Both the position numbers and the translations under genes were made by a program. A stretch of 64,000 nt of DNA. Source: an uncultured Treponema sp. (GTDB lineage Bacteria > Spirochaetota > Spirochaetia > Treponematales > Treponemataceae). The stretch is from NCBI GenBank assembly GCA_900317625.1, contig ONHK01000006.1:34711-98710 (forward strand), written 5' to 3'. The first letter of the stretch is position 1. Every line of letters begins with the position of its first letter. Positions 17,676 through 26,133 of the stretch are shown one piece after another. The notes below the pieces were generated by a model. The model had not been told where the DNA came from, searched no databases, and was given only the letters and a program-made list of their open reading frames with translations.

Positions 17676-17790
17676 TGGGCAAGCCGGCAAACAAGTTGCC
17701 GTCGGGCTTTGCGGGGTTCCATTACTCGCTCCGCTCGCAAAAAGCCTGCGGCTTTCCCCTCCAATCCCTCTTGCATTAAAACACTTCAGC
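17676..17790. repeat. Family C GC-rich hairpin element, copy 1
   Basis: This segment fills part of the 447-base purE-rsuA gap (17577-18023). It has a hairpin with GGCAA/TTGCC at its core, then GGGG (17713-17716) pairing with CCCC (17756-17759) around AAAGCC-TGC-GGCTTT (17741-17755). Copy 2 at 34700-34820 shares framework words (GTTCCA, CGCT-CGCTC, GCCT-CGGC, CCCT-GCA) with different stems. In both places it lies about 35-110 bases before a family A element. Confidence 0.55.
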
Positions 17791-17823
17791 CGCCTGAATG
17801 ATTGAGTTTTATGCTGAACTAAT

Positions 17824-17996
17824 AAATTGAATAAGCGCGAAGGAAAAAGGCAAGTTTGGCGTCCTTGAAGTGGCTTTTGCCGAATGGCATAAAAGAATTG
17901 TCGAGCATTTTCTGAAAGAAAAGCGCAGACAATTCTTCCCAAAAAACACTTCACAATAGCCAATACTTGACTTTTGACTGGAAGCTTATTCAATTT
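17824..17996 (+). repeat. Family A nested-hairpin element, copy 1 (173 bp)
   Basis: The element is nearly one long hairpin. P1: AAATTGAATAAGC (17824-17836) with its exact complement at 17984-17996. P2: 17851-17860 with 17959-17969 (one bulge). P3: TGAAGTG/CACTTCA (17866-17872/17947-17953). P4: AAGAATTGTC/GACAATTCTT (17893-17902/17928-17937), closing an inner TTTTCT-GAA-AGAAAA hairpin. Copy 2 (34924-35096) aligns without gaps and keeps P1 by a double change. Strand is given as plus because the P4 change in copy 2 gives a G-U pair only on that strand. It lies 27 bases behind the rsuA stop. A reading frame across it is not credible as a gene. Confidence 0.85.
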
Positions 17997-18023
17997 CTTT
18001 CACAATAATTAAAACTCAAACAT

Positions 18024-18767
18024 TCAGACGCTGAATTCCTCTTCATCCACAAAACGGAATTGACCCGGCAAAAGATTTTCGTCGAGTTTTATGCTTCCAA
18101 ACTGAATCCGCTTCAAAAAATCAACGTGGTTTTCAACAGCCATAAACATTCTTTTTATCTGATGGAACCGTCCCTCCTGCACAGAAACCACACATTCCCG
18201 GCTGTTCAAAAAGTCCAATGCAGCGGGCAAAGCCTTCTGTTCGCCACATTTCTTTTCCGCAGGCAAAACAACGCCTTCCTCAAACATTTTTTTGTACGCA
18301 GTCTGCCCGGATTCTTCCACAGGAGTTTCCAGCCGCACAAAATATTTTTTTTCAATCTTAAAATCCGGAGCAGCTAATTTGTGCGAAAAACTTCCGTTTG
18401 TTGTAAAAAGCAAAATTCCGCAAGTGTCGCAGTCAAGCCGCCCGACCGTGTGCAGTTTTCCTATATTTTTTGGAATATTAATAGAAGAAACCAGTTCGTA
18501 AACAACCGGATGCCTGTCGCTAACAAACGAACAGACATAACCGGCAGGTTTATTCAGCAAAATGTAAAGATGCTTTTGCTTTTCAAGAACATTTCCGTTC
18601 ACAGAAATTTCATCCTTGTCAATTTTCACAGGAAAATCACATTCAAAAACGCGCGCACCATTCACAAAAACCATATTCTTACGCAAAAAATTACGCGCAC
18701 TCCGCAGCGAACAAAACCCATGATTAATCAGAACACGCGCAACCGGCTCAAAAAACATATCTTCCAT
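18024..18767 (-). CDS. rsuA: RsuA/RluB-family pseudouridine synthase
   Basis: 247 residues. An N-terminal S4 RNA-binding domain (residues 8-60: VARVLINHGFCSLRSARNFLRKNMVFVNG) is followed by the catalytic domain. The core is LLNKPAGYVCS and HTVGRLDCDTCGILLFTTNG, in which Asp of GRLD is the nucleophile, and GRFHQIKRMF near the C-terminus. It isomerises a uridine in rRNA. The arrangement fits the 16S position 516 enzyme (RsuA), but RluB/RluE members look similar, so the target base is an inference. Stands alone; family A copy 1 lies behind it. Confidence 0.9.
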   Translation of the reverse strand: MEDMFFEPVARVLINHGFCSLRSARNFLRKNMVFVNGARVFECDFPVKIDKDEISVNGNVLEKQKHLYILLNKPAGYVCSFVSDRHPVVYELVSSINIPKNIGKLHTVGRLDCDTCGILLFTTNGSFSHKLAAPDFKIEKKYFVRLETPVEESGQTAYKKMFEEGVVLPAEKKCGEQKALPAALDFLNSRECVVSVQEGRFHQIKRMFMAVENHVDFLKRIQFGSIKLDENLLPGQFRFVDEEEFSV

Positions 18768-18906
18768 AAAACTCCGTCAGATTTATTTTAATGAATTTTT
18801 ATTTTTTAGAAATTCTGAAAAATCGCTCTCAGCGGATTTATCTTTTTCCTAAAAACTCAAAATCTTTTCTATTATAAAATAATCAAAAATGCTGTAAACT
18901 GTTCTT

Positions 18907-21819
18907 ATGGCTAATTTTGACGAAAATACAGTTTACATTATTGATTCTTATGGTCTGATTTTCAGATGTTATTTTGCATTTATCAACCGACCGCTCACCA
19001 ATTCAAAAGGCGAAAACATAAGCGCGCTTTTCGGTTTTTTCAGAAATCTTCATTCAATCTTGCAACATTACAAGCCAGCCTACATTTTTGCGGCTATGGA
19101 TTCAAAAACAAAGACATTCCGACACGAATTTTACCCGGAATACAAAGCCACCCGGAATAAAACTCCAGAAGATTTGCACGCACAGATTCCATGGATCTGC
19201 GAAATACTTGAAACACTAGGAATTCCAACCCTTCAATGCGATGGCTACGAGGCAGACGACATAATTGCAACCGTGGCAAAAAAATGCTCAGAAACAGAAA
19301 GAACATGCCGGATTCTTTCAGGAGACAAGGATTTAATGCAGCTTGTATGCGAAAATATCCAGATTTTAAAGCCGGACGCCGCCGCAACATGGAAAGTAAC
19401 AGATTCCGCAGCTGTAGAAGCAGAATGGGGCGTAAAACCTGAACAGCTTTTGGATTTGCTTTCGTTGTATGGCGACACTGCGGACAATGTTCCGGGCGTA
19501 ACTGGCGTAGGCGTAAAAACCGCGTCAAAACTTCTTTCAGAATACAAAAACTTGGACGGAATTTACCAGAATCTTGAAAAAATAAAAGGCGCAATGCAGA
19601 AAAAACTTGCAGAAGGAAAAGAAAACGCTTATTTTTCACAAAAATTAATAAAACTCTGCGAGAATGTTCCTTGCGAAAAAATCGATTCTGCGCTAGACAA
19701 AAAAAATCAGTACAATTTTGCCGCCGCCGCAAAACTTTTGGAACAGTACGGAGCTTTTCAGGACGCAAAACAATATTCAGAATTGGCTTTACAAGCCGGG
19801 GAACCAACATCAGATAATGGGGAAGAACAAGTTCTCCCCCTCGGCTCAACTCCGTCAGCTTCGCAAAGCGAACCTGACAAATTTTCGCCTACCCTCTCTA
19901 GCGGGGACACCCCGCAACGCCCCGCGCATCTTGCCAATTTTTTTGATTTTCAACCAAGCGAAAAACCGCTTGTGCAAAACAAAGGAAACTACACCGCAAT
20001 CCAAACTCTTCCCGAACTCAAGGAATTTATCAACGCAGCTGTTTCCACAGAAAATTCAGCCAGAACAATCGCCTTTGACTGCGAAACGGACAGCCTTAAC
20101 ACAATCGGATGCAAAATCCAAGGCTTCAGCCTCTGCTACAAAAAAGGCAATGCTGTTTACATTCCATTAATGCAAGAAGAACAATCTCTATTTGACTCCG
20201 GAAAAATAGAAAAAGAATCAGCATTTGCAGAACTCAAACGGATTTTTAATGAACCAGATTTAGAAGTTGTTATGCACAACGGAAAATTCGATTTAAAGGC
20301 ATTGGCTTCAAACGGATTTTTTGAAAACAATAAAATTGAATACAAATGCTCACTTATTGACACAATGATTGCCGTATGGCTTTTGAGCCCTGACAGAACT
20401 GGAAAAAATTCCTATAGCCTTGAATGGCTTTCCGAGACATTTTTGCGCTTAAAAGGAATAGAATTCAGCGACATTGTAAAAAAAGGTCAGACTTTTGCGG
20501 ATGTTCCACTTGAACAGGCAGTTCCTTATGCGGCAGAAGACGCAGATTTTACGCTTCAGCTCTGGGATTTTCTTTCTGAAAAATTCAATGATGAGCGCCG
20601 GCAGAAACTTTTTGCCCTTGAAATGCAGCTTCTTCCGATTCTTGCGAACATGGAGCTAACAGGAATACATCTGGACAGCAACGCACTTAATGAATACAAC
20701 ATTGAACTTACAAACGGAATTGAAAATATTGAAAACGAAATTTATAAGGAAGTCGGACATCAATTCAATATCGCGTCGCCAAAACAGCTTCAGACAGTTC
20801 TTTTTGAAGAACGCAAATTAAAGCCAGAAAAAAAGACAAAAACCGGCTATTCAACAGACACTTCTGTGCTGGAAGAACTTGCGCACTACGATTCTGTTCC
20901 AAAAATGATTCTGGAATTCCGCGAGCTTTCAAAACTTCAGTCAACTTATGTGGAAACGCTTCCTGCAATGACCGATAAAAACGGAAGAATCCACACAGAT
21001 TTTGTTCAGACTGGAACTGCAACCGGACGACTTTCCTGCCGCGACCCGAATCTTCAGAATATTCCTGTAAGAAATGAGGCTGGCCGCAGAATCAGAAGTT
21101 CATTCACCGCGCCAAAGGGAAAAGTTCTTATTTCCGCAGATTATGCGCAGATTGAGCTGGTTGTCCTTGCACATCTTTCAGGTGATAAGAATATGTGCCA
21201 GGCTTTTATTGAAGGAACTGACGTACACAAATCAACCGCCGCCCTTATTTTTGGTGTAAAACCGGAAGATGTAACACCAGAAATGCGCCGGACAGCAAAA
21301 ACCATAAATTTTGGCGTTATTTACGGAATGAGCGCGTTCCGTCTCGCGAACGATTTGGGAATTTCCAGAACGCAGGCGGCTCAGTTTATTTCAAACTATG
21401 ACCAGCTTTACGCAGGAATTACGAATTTTAAAACGCAGACAATTTTAAATGCGGAAACAAACGGTTATGTTGAAACAATTCTTGGTCGCCGCCGCCCGAT
21501 TATAAATATCAACAGCAAAAACAAGGTTGAAAAAGCCGGCGCAGAAAGAATGGCAATCAACACGCCTGTTCAAGGTTCTGCCGCTGATATTGTAAAAAAA
21601 GCGATGATTGCAGTAAATTCAGCCCTTGAGGAAATGGACAACGGAGCAAAACTTCTTCTTCAAGTTCATGATGAGCTGATTCTTGAATGTCCTGATGAAC
21701 CTAAAATAATTGAAGAAACAATCTCTCTTGTAAAAGATAAAATGGAAAACGCTGTAAAATTAACGGTTCCGCTCCGCGTAAGCATTGAACACGGCAAAAA
21801 CTGGGGAGAATTCCATTGA
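18907..21819 (+). CDS. polA: DNA polymerase I
   Basis: 970 residues, longer than the usual ~870-940. Residues 1-295 are the 5'-3' exonuclease (GYEADDIIATVAKK, LSGDKDLMQLV, GVTGVGVKTASKLL). Residues about 360-560 are a 3'-5' proofreading domain with its acidic residues present (FDCETDSLN, MHNGKFDLK, YAAEDADFTL). The polymerase follows: DPNLQNIPVRNEAGRRIRSSF, SADYAQIELVVLAHLSGD, the O helix RRTAKTINFGVIYGMSAF, and QVHDELILECP. Extra length comes from a Pro/Ser/Gln-rich linker (about residues 299-345) encoded by three GC-rich palindromes. It repairs DNA and removes Okazaki primers. coaE follows with a 4-base overlap. Confidence 0.97.
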   Translation: MANFDENTVYIIDSYGLIFRCYFAFINRPLTNSKGENISALFGFFRNLHSILQHYKPAYIFAAMDSKTKTFRHEFYPEYKATRNKTPEDLHAQIPWICEILETLGIPTLQCDGYEADDIIATVAKKCSETERTCRILSGDKDLMQLVCENIQILKPDAAATWKVTDSAAVEAEWGVKPEQLLDLLSLYGDTADNVPGVTGVGVKTASKLLSEYKNLDGIYQNLEKIKGAMQKKLAEGKENAYFSQKLIKLCENVPCEKIDSALDKKNQYNFAAAAKLLEQYGAFQDAKQYSELALQAGEPTSDNGEEQVLPLGSTPSASQSEPDKFSPTLSSGDTPQRPAHLANFFDFQPSEKPLVQNKGNYTAIQTLPELKEFINAAVSTENSARTIAFDCETDSLNTIGCKIQGFSLCYKKGNAVYIPLMQEEQSLFDSGKIEKESAFAELKRIFNEPDLEVVMHNGKFDLKALASNGFFENNKIEYKCSLIDTMIAVWLLSPDRTGKNSYSLEWLSETFLRLKGIEFSDIVKKGQTFADVPLEQAVPYAAEDADFTLQLWDFLSEKFNDERRQKLFALEMQLLPILANMELTGIHLDSNALNEYNIELTNGIENIENEIYKEVGHQFNIASPKQLQTVLFEERKLKPEKKTKTGYSTDTSVLEELAHYDSVPKMILEFRELSKLQSTYVETLPAMTDKNGRIHTDFVQTGTATGRLSCRDPNLQNIPVRNEAGRRIRSSFTAPKGKVLISADYAQIELVVLAHLSGDKNMCQAFIEGTDVHKSTAALIFGVKPEDVTPEMRRTAKTINFGVIYGMSAFRLANDLGISRTQAAQFISNYDQLYAGITNFKTQTILNAETNGYVETILGRRRPIININSKNKVEKAGAERMAINTPVQGSAADIVKKAMIAVNSALEEMDNGAKLLLQVHDELILECPDEPKIIEETISLVKDKMENAVKLTVPLRVSIEHGKNWGEFH
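19819..19915 (+). repeat. Chain of three palindromes inside polA, in frame
   Basis: Hairpin 1 is at 19819-19839 (GGGG(A)AGAAC with GTTCTCCCC). Hairpin 2: GTCAG-C-TTCGC (19854-19864), AAA, GCGAA-C-CTGAC (19868-19878), perfect apart from one C-C. Hairpin 3: GCGGGG-ACA-CCCCGC (19901-19915). The block is GC-rich, encodes low-complexity residues, and lies in the linker between the two exonuclease domains. Confidence 0.75.
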
Positions 21820-22364
21820 TAATCTGTATTACTGGCCAAATGGCGGCTGGGAAAAATTTTATTTCTTCTCAATATGAAAAAAAAGGCTGGCTCTGCCTTG
21901 ATGCAGATGAACAGGTTCATGGCGCAATAAAAACGGCAACTCCAGAAATTTTAAAGGCATTTGAAAAACAAGCCGCTGCAGAAAATATTTCTCTGCAAAA
22001 CCCGGACGGAACTTTGAACAGGCGTAATCTGGGACGTCTGATTTTTCCTCATCCTGAACTTTTAAAAAAACAGGAATCAATAATTTATCCCATTATAATA
22101 GAAGAAACTAAAAAAATAATAAAAGAAAATGAGGCGCGCAACATCATCCTGAACGCAACAGTTCTTTACAAAACTCCTGAACTTCTTAAAATGTGCGACA
22201 AAATCATTTTTGTAAAGGCAACTTTTTTTACACGGCTAAAACGAGCCTTAAAACGAGACAAAATGCCGCTCCGCCAAATCCTTAGCCGCTTCTGGACACA
22301 ACGAAATCTTTTTTCAAAATACAAAAACGCTGGTATTCCAATAGAAATTGTGAATAATAATTAA
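21816..22364 (+). CDS. coaE: Dephospho-CoA kinase
   Basis: 182 residues, slightly short for the family. It phosphorylates the 3'-hydroxyl of dephospho-CoA, the last step of CoA synthesis. The N-terminal loop is ITGQMAAGKNFIS: the Walker A Ser/Thr after GK is Asn here, which is unusual. Other family parts are present: CLDADEQVHG, RRNLGRLIFPHPELLKKQE, ILNATVLYKTPE. I take the TTG at 21816 as start: it overlaps the polA stop (TTGA), and GGGGAG lies seven bases ahead. Translational coupling with polA is likely. Confidence 0.88.
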   Translation: MIICITGQMAAGKNFISSQYEKKGWLCLDADEQVHGAIKTATPEILKAFEKQAAAENISLQNPDGTLNRRNLGRLIFPHPELLKKQESIIYPIIIEETKKIIKENEARNIILNATVLYKTPELLKMCDKIIFVKATFFTRLKRALKRDKMPLRQILSRFWTQRNLFSKYKNAGIPIEIVNNN

Positions 22365-22378
22365 AATAAAAAAATTCA

Positions 22379-22405
22379 TTAAGTTTTTATTTCATTCTCC
22401 GATAG
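22379..22405 (+). promoter_or_regulatory. Sigma-28 (FliA)-type promoter
   Basis: TTAAGTTT (22379-22386), 11 bases, TCCGATAG (22398-22405), against the consensus TAAAGTTT-N11-GCCGATAA. It lies 37 bases ahead of the SPOR protein start. Confidence 0.65.
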
Positions 22406-22442
22406 TAAAGTAAGGGCGGGACAGACCGCAAAGGAATGCGAT

Positions 22443-23324
22443 ATGGAACAGAAAAGAACTTTATGGATTGTTGCAGCTGTCGGTGTATTTTTACTTGTTG
22501 TTTTGGGAGCAGCGCTTATACTTTACACACCGCAATCAAAACCAGCAACAATTGCCAATTCACGGGGAATGAATAATGGCACTGCATCCAATGGATGGAT
22601 TTCGTTGGCGCCATCAGCACCAGTTCAAAATTCTAATCCGAATGAACAGATTGAAGAAGAAAATCCTGACTTTACGCAGGAAGAAAACCCGACTTCAACA
22701 AAAGCAGAATTCCGCACAGACGAAGTAAACATCTACACTGAAAAAACAAATGTCTACTCAGAAAAAACAGATTTGAACAAGCTTGGTGAAAATGCGACTG
22801 TTTCATCTGAAAAAGTTTCAAATTCATCTGCAAACGAAAAAAATGCGGCAACAACAATCGATCTTACAGAACCAACAAAATCTAGTACAAAAAATGTTGC
22901 CCAAAACACAAAAAATCCTGCTTCAAATGTTGTTGAAAAAACTCCGGCAAAGGAAAAACCTATTCAGCCAAAGACAGTTGTAAAAGTTGAACAGAAAAAT
23001 ACAGCAAAAACTGTAAAACCAGAAACAAAAACCGCTTCTGCAAAACCTGCCGCAAAAGAACCTGAAATCATTCAGTATTGGGTTCAAGTTACAGCATTAA
23101 CAAGCCGAAAAGCCGCAGATGAAGCCCGAAACAAACTTGACGAAAATCAGATTACAGCTGATGTGTTCACATACACGGACAACAAAAAACAGCTTTTCTA
23201 CCGAGTCCGGGTAGGTCCTTACACAACAAAAAGCGAAGCTGAATACTGGAGAACAAAGATTTCAAAAATCGACACATTCCAGAACACTTCAAGTTACATA
23301 ACAAGCACAACTGTTTCAAAATAA
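22443..23324 (+). CDS. Membrane-anchored SPOR-domain protein
   Basis: 293 residues. A single N-terminal transmembrane helix (residues 7-30: LWIVAAVGVFLLVVLGAAL) is followed by a ~180-residue low-complexity linker rich in Thr, Lys, Asn and Glu. A C-terminal SPOR domain follows (about residues 213-290: YWVQVTALTSRKAADEARNK to FYRVRVGPYTTKSEAEYWR). SPOR domains bind denuded peptidoglycan glycan strands, often at division septa, so this protein probably spans the periplasm from the inner membrane. GGAATGCGAT precedes the ATG. The sigma-28-like promoter ahead suggests control with motility genes. Confidence 0.88.
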   Translation: MEQKRTLWIVAAVGVFLLVVLGAALILYTPQSKPATIANSRGMNNGTASNGWISLAPSAPVQNSNPNEQIEEENPDFTQEENPTSTKAEFRTDEVNIYTEKTNVYSEKTDLNKLGENATVSSEKVSNSSANEKNAATTIDLTEPTKSSTKNVAQNTKNPASNVVEKTPAKEKPIQPKTVVKVEQKNTAKTVKPETKTASAKPAAKEPEIIQYWVQVTALTSRKAADEARNKLDENQITADVFTYTDNKKQLFYRVRVGPYTTKSEAEYWRTKISKIDTFQNTSSYITSTTVSK

Positions 23325-23382
23325 ATTTCAAAAAAAGTTGTGATTCACTTCAAAAATTGCATTTTTTCTGCGTTAAATATGT

Positions 23383-24702
23383 ATGAGAAAATGCAATTTA
23401 TTTTTAACATTGATTTTTTTGTGTCTTTCACAAAATTTGTCTGCTGAGCCAAAATATTCAGTTTCTTCGGTTTCAGCAAAATATTCGGTTTCCGCGCTGA
23501 CATTAAAAACTGCGTGGAAAATTCCACAGACTGAATTTTCAAAAACTCCAGATTTTTATTCACCGGCATGGGCATTTTGCGCTGATTTTTCAGATTCAGA
23601 CATACCATTTTCCATGATTTTTGGAACATTAACACCGTCTGGAGCAATCTCAAAGCTAAAAAATCCGGCTTTATCCGCATCTGCAAGTGCAATTCAAAAC
23701 AGTTTTTCAGATGCAACCATGCTTTATGTGCCATTGCCAGGTTCCTCAAGCTGTGAAAAACCGATAGGTCTTGGAACTTCATTAAAATTCAAGTCAGACT
23801 CATTTCTTCAAAAAATGAATATAATTTTATATTCAAATGAAAAAAATGATTTTTTTGAGTCAGCGTCTATTCAGTTAAAAACCGGAAAAAAATCACATCT
23901 TTCATTTTCAAGCACCTCTGGACAATTTGTAAAATCAAACAGAACAACAAAATGGTTCAGCGCAACAAAACTTTTTCCCGAAACCGAATTCTTCGCAACG
24001 AATTTTCAGGCCGCCTTTATAAGTCCGTATTTCAAGACGCGGGAAACAGCAAATATTTTTTATGAAAAAAACTTTTCTGATTTTCCACAGGCAACTTTTT
24101 CCTGCGAAAACCAGATAAGAATCAAGGATTTTCTGCTGAATTTCGCATTTTTCTGCACATCCGAAAAAGAATTGTTCACAGCGTCATCAACACGGCAAAA
24201 AACTTTATCCCAAATAAAAATAAATCCAATGCTAACAATATTTTCTTTTGGAAACAGACTGAAAACTCAATTTGGCGCAATGTGCATTTTGGAACAAAAA
24301 ATTCAGACTGACGAAAACGTTGAATTAGAAAAAAAATTGGGCGGCCAAATAAATTTCTACACAAAGAGAACTTTTGCAAAATTAAATATTGCAGCGGAAG
24401 GAATTGATTCGCCAGAAAAATTTTCCGGGACTTTCAGTCATTATTTTTACAATTCGTTTACACCAACAGAAAGCTTTTACTTTTCTTTTTCACCAGACGA
24501 TAGCAAGACAAAATTAAAATACACACAGAAGATTTCATTCAGAAAAAAAAATTATTCCATCAGCTTATCGTCAAGCGCAACTTCATACATTACAAAAAAT
24601 GAATTTGAAAACGTTTCCGCAGAAATAAAAATGTCCTGCCAAGCAAAAACAAAAAGACTTTCTGTTTCTGTAAGTGCAGGACTTTTTTTCAATATTTTAT
24701 AG
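23383..24702 (+). CDS. Exported protein of unknown function, possibly outer membrane
   Basis: 439 residues with a signal peptide (MRKCNLFLTLIFLCLSQNLSA). The rest is rich in Ser, Phe, Lys and Thr with alternating hydrophobic patterns and many aromatic residues, consistent with beta strands, and it ends in FFNIL. No family was recognised. A barrel is possible but is only an inference. It stands 58 bases behind the SPOR gene and is convergent with the lipoprotein gene at 24712, nine bases apart. Confidence 0.75.
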   Translation: MRKCNLFLTLIFLCLSQNLSAEPKYSVSSVSAKYSVSALTLKTAWKIPQTEFSKTPDFYSPAWAFCADFSDSDIPFSMIFGTLTPSGAISKLKNPALSASASAIQNSFSDATMLYVPLPGSSSCEKPIGLGTSLKFKSDSFLQKMNIILYSNEKNDFFESASIQLKTGKKSHLSFSSTSGQFVKSNRTTKWFSATKLFPETEFFATNFQAAFISPYFKTRETANIFYEKNFSDFPQATFSCENQIRIKDFLLNFAFFCTSEKELFTASSTRQKTLSQIKINPMLTIFSFGNRLKTQFGAMCILEQKIQTDENVELEKKLGGQINFYTKRTFAKLNIAAEGIDSPEKFSGTFSHYFYNSFTPTESFYFSFSPDDSKTKLKYTQKISFRKKNYSISLSSSATSYITKNEFENVSAEIKMSCQAKTKRLSVSVSAGLFFNIL

Positions 24703-24711
24703 AATTCAAAT

Positions 24712-26115
24712 TTATTCGCGGTTCCATTCGCCTTTTGCAGGATAATATGCCCACAAACCGCGATTTGTTGCATTTGTTCCAGCGGATGTCGCCGTGTAGA
24801 TGTAATCCATTGAACTGTAAATGCTAGTATCTTTTTCTGCCTTTGAAGGATCAACCGCAAGCAACGCTCTGATAATATATGGTGAATACATTACTTTTGA
24901 CGCATTTGTATCAAATGAACCAGTTTTTGACGGTTTTCCATCTTCAAGCATAACTCTTACAACTCCGCTGCCAGAAGAAGCATTCGAATTATAAGAACGG
25001 TTAGAGCCAGTTCCAAGAATCAAGCTTTCTGAAGTAACGGCAATGCTTATAACATATGAATCTGAAACACTTTCTATATATCCAGCAGTTTCACCGTTTT
25101 TAGACAAAAAATCTGTCAGAGATTTCAATCCATCTTTGCTGCGGTATTTTGCCCTTGGATATTTAAACATCGTTTTGTAAGTTTCATCATAAGAATCAAC
25201 TGAAAAATAATACAGATTCTTACCGAAATCGCCAAAATAAACGTAAGTTGGCTCAGAACGAACTGTTCCTGCTGAATCGGCTGTTCCTTCATTTGTTTCA
25301 ACATTCAGATAATTCATAAAATGATATTTTCCGCCAAAATAAACTACAGAAAGCGTGTCCAATGCAAATTCTGAATAAATAAAATCACCTGAATCAGGAT
25401 TTTCATTTTCATCGGATGTTATTGACGCAACTTTTTCAGGATCTTCTCTACCATTCATTTTATAAAGAACCGAAGAATCATTTTCTTTGTTGTAAAGATA
25501 TGGACTTCCGCCTCCGACCCGCAGGAATGCAACACGATGGTCAGGATTTACAGAATTCGTTCCAAAAAGATGACAGCTTATTGCCATTCCGTAGTTGTCA
25601 CTGTCATTTTTGTCAAGCTTGCTTCTATATTCGCTCATTACACTTGTAAGTGAAATTTCTTCCCATTTTTCAAATTCACCGTCCGAAGTCATTTTTGAAT
25701 AGTAAATTTTAAGGTTTTTAGGAACATTACGGCTGTTGTCTGTGTCGTAGCTTGGTTCAAATCCCAAAGCATAGACATAATCTTTGTCTGCAATTATCTT
25801 TGAAAAATAAATGCCTTTAAATTCTGTATTTTCAAAAACATAATGAACAGAATCCGGCAATCCGTTTCCAGAAAGTTCCTTCCATTTGCCGTGCGTTTCA
25901 TCTTTTGCATTTTTATATTTAATAACGCCATTTGTCAAAAAAAGATACTGCTCGTCACCATAATTGTAGCGGGCAATATTATTTATAAAACCAGGCATTT
26001 TTTGAGTTGTAAGCTCAATTTCATCACGGATATTCTGATAAATCGCGTCATAGCAACCTGTAAAACCAAAAAGAGAAACTGCAAAAATAAAAACACCAAG
26101 AATAATCTTCTTCAT
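24712..26115 (-). CDS. Lipoprotein of unknown function (propeller-like repeats)
   Basis: 467 residues. The signal ends in LFGFTGC, giving a lipidated Cys21. The body is rich in Tyr, Asp and Ser, with recurring short strands and loops (YLFLTNGVIKY, YVYALGF, YHFMNYLN, LYYFSVDSY, LILGTGSNRS, YIYTATSAG) as in a beta-propeller, but no named family was recognised. It lies 18 bases behind the outer-membrane protein gene at 26134-26814 and is probably co-transcribed. A run of eight G lies just ahead of its GGAAG and ATG. Confidence 0.8.
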   Translation of the reverse strand: MKKIILGVFIFAVSLFGFTGCYDAIYQNIRDEIELTTQKMPGFINNIARYNYGDEQYLFLTNGVIKYKNAKDETHGKWKELSGNGLPDSVHYVFENTEFKGIYFSKIIADKDYVYALGFEPSYDTDNSRNVPKNLKIYYSKMTSDGEFEKWEEISLTSVMSEYRSKLDKNDSDNYGMAISCHLFGTNSVNPDHRVAFLRVGGGSPYLYNKENDSSVLYKMNGREDPEKVASITSDENENPDSGDFIYSEFALDTLSVVYFGGKYHFMNYLNVETNEGTADSAGTVRSEPTYVYFGDFGKNLYYFSVDSYDETYKTMFKYPRAKYRSKDGLKSLTDFLSKNGETAGYIESVSDSYVISIAVTSESLILGTGSNRSYNSNASSGSGVVRVMLEDGKPSKTGSFDTNASKVMYSPYIIRALLAVDPSKAEKDTSIYSSMDYIYTATSAGTNATNRGLWAYYPAKGEWNRE

Positions 26116-26121
26116 CTTCCA

Positions 26122-26129
26122 CCCCCCCC
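26122..26129 (-). repeat. Poly-G tract (8 G) directly ahead of the lipoprotein start
   Basis: Eight C on the plus strand. On the coding strand it reads G8, TGGAAG, ATG, so the tract is immediately next to the ribosome binding site of the gene at 24712-26115. Confidence 0.9.
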
Positions 26130-26133
26130 AATT

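Noticed and set aside
17667..17993. Open frames on the minus strand at 17667-17993 and 34908-35093 that encode nearly the same peptide
   Set aside because: The similarity comes from family A repeat DNA: changes between copies keep base pairing rather than codons, and there is no ribosome binding site.
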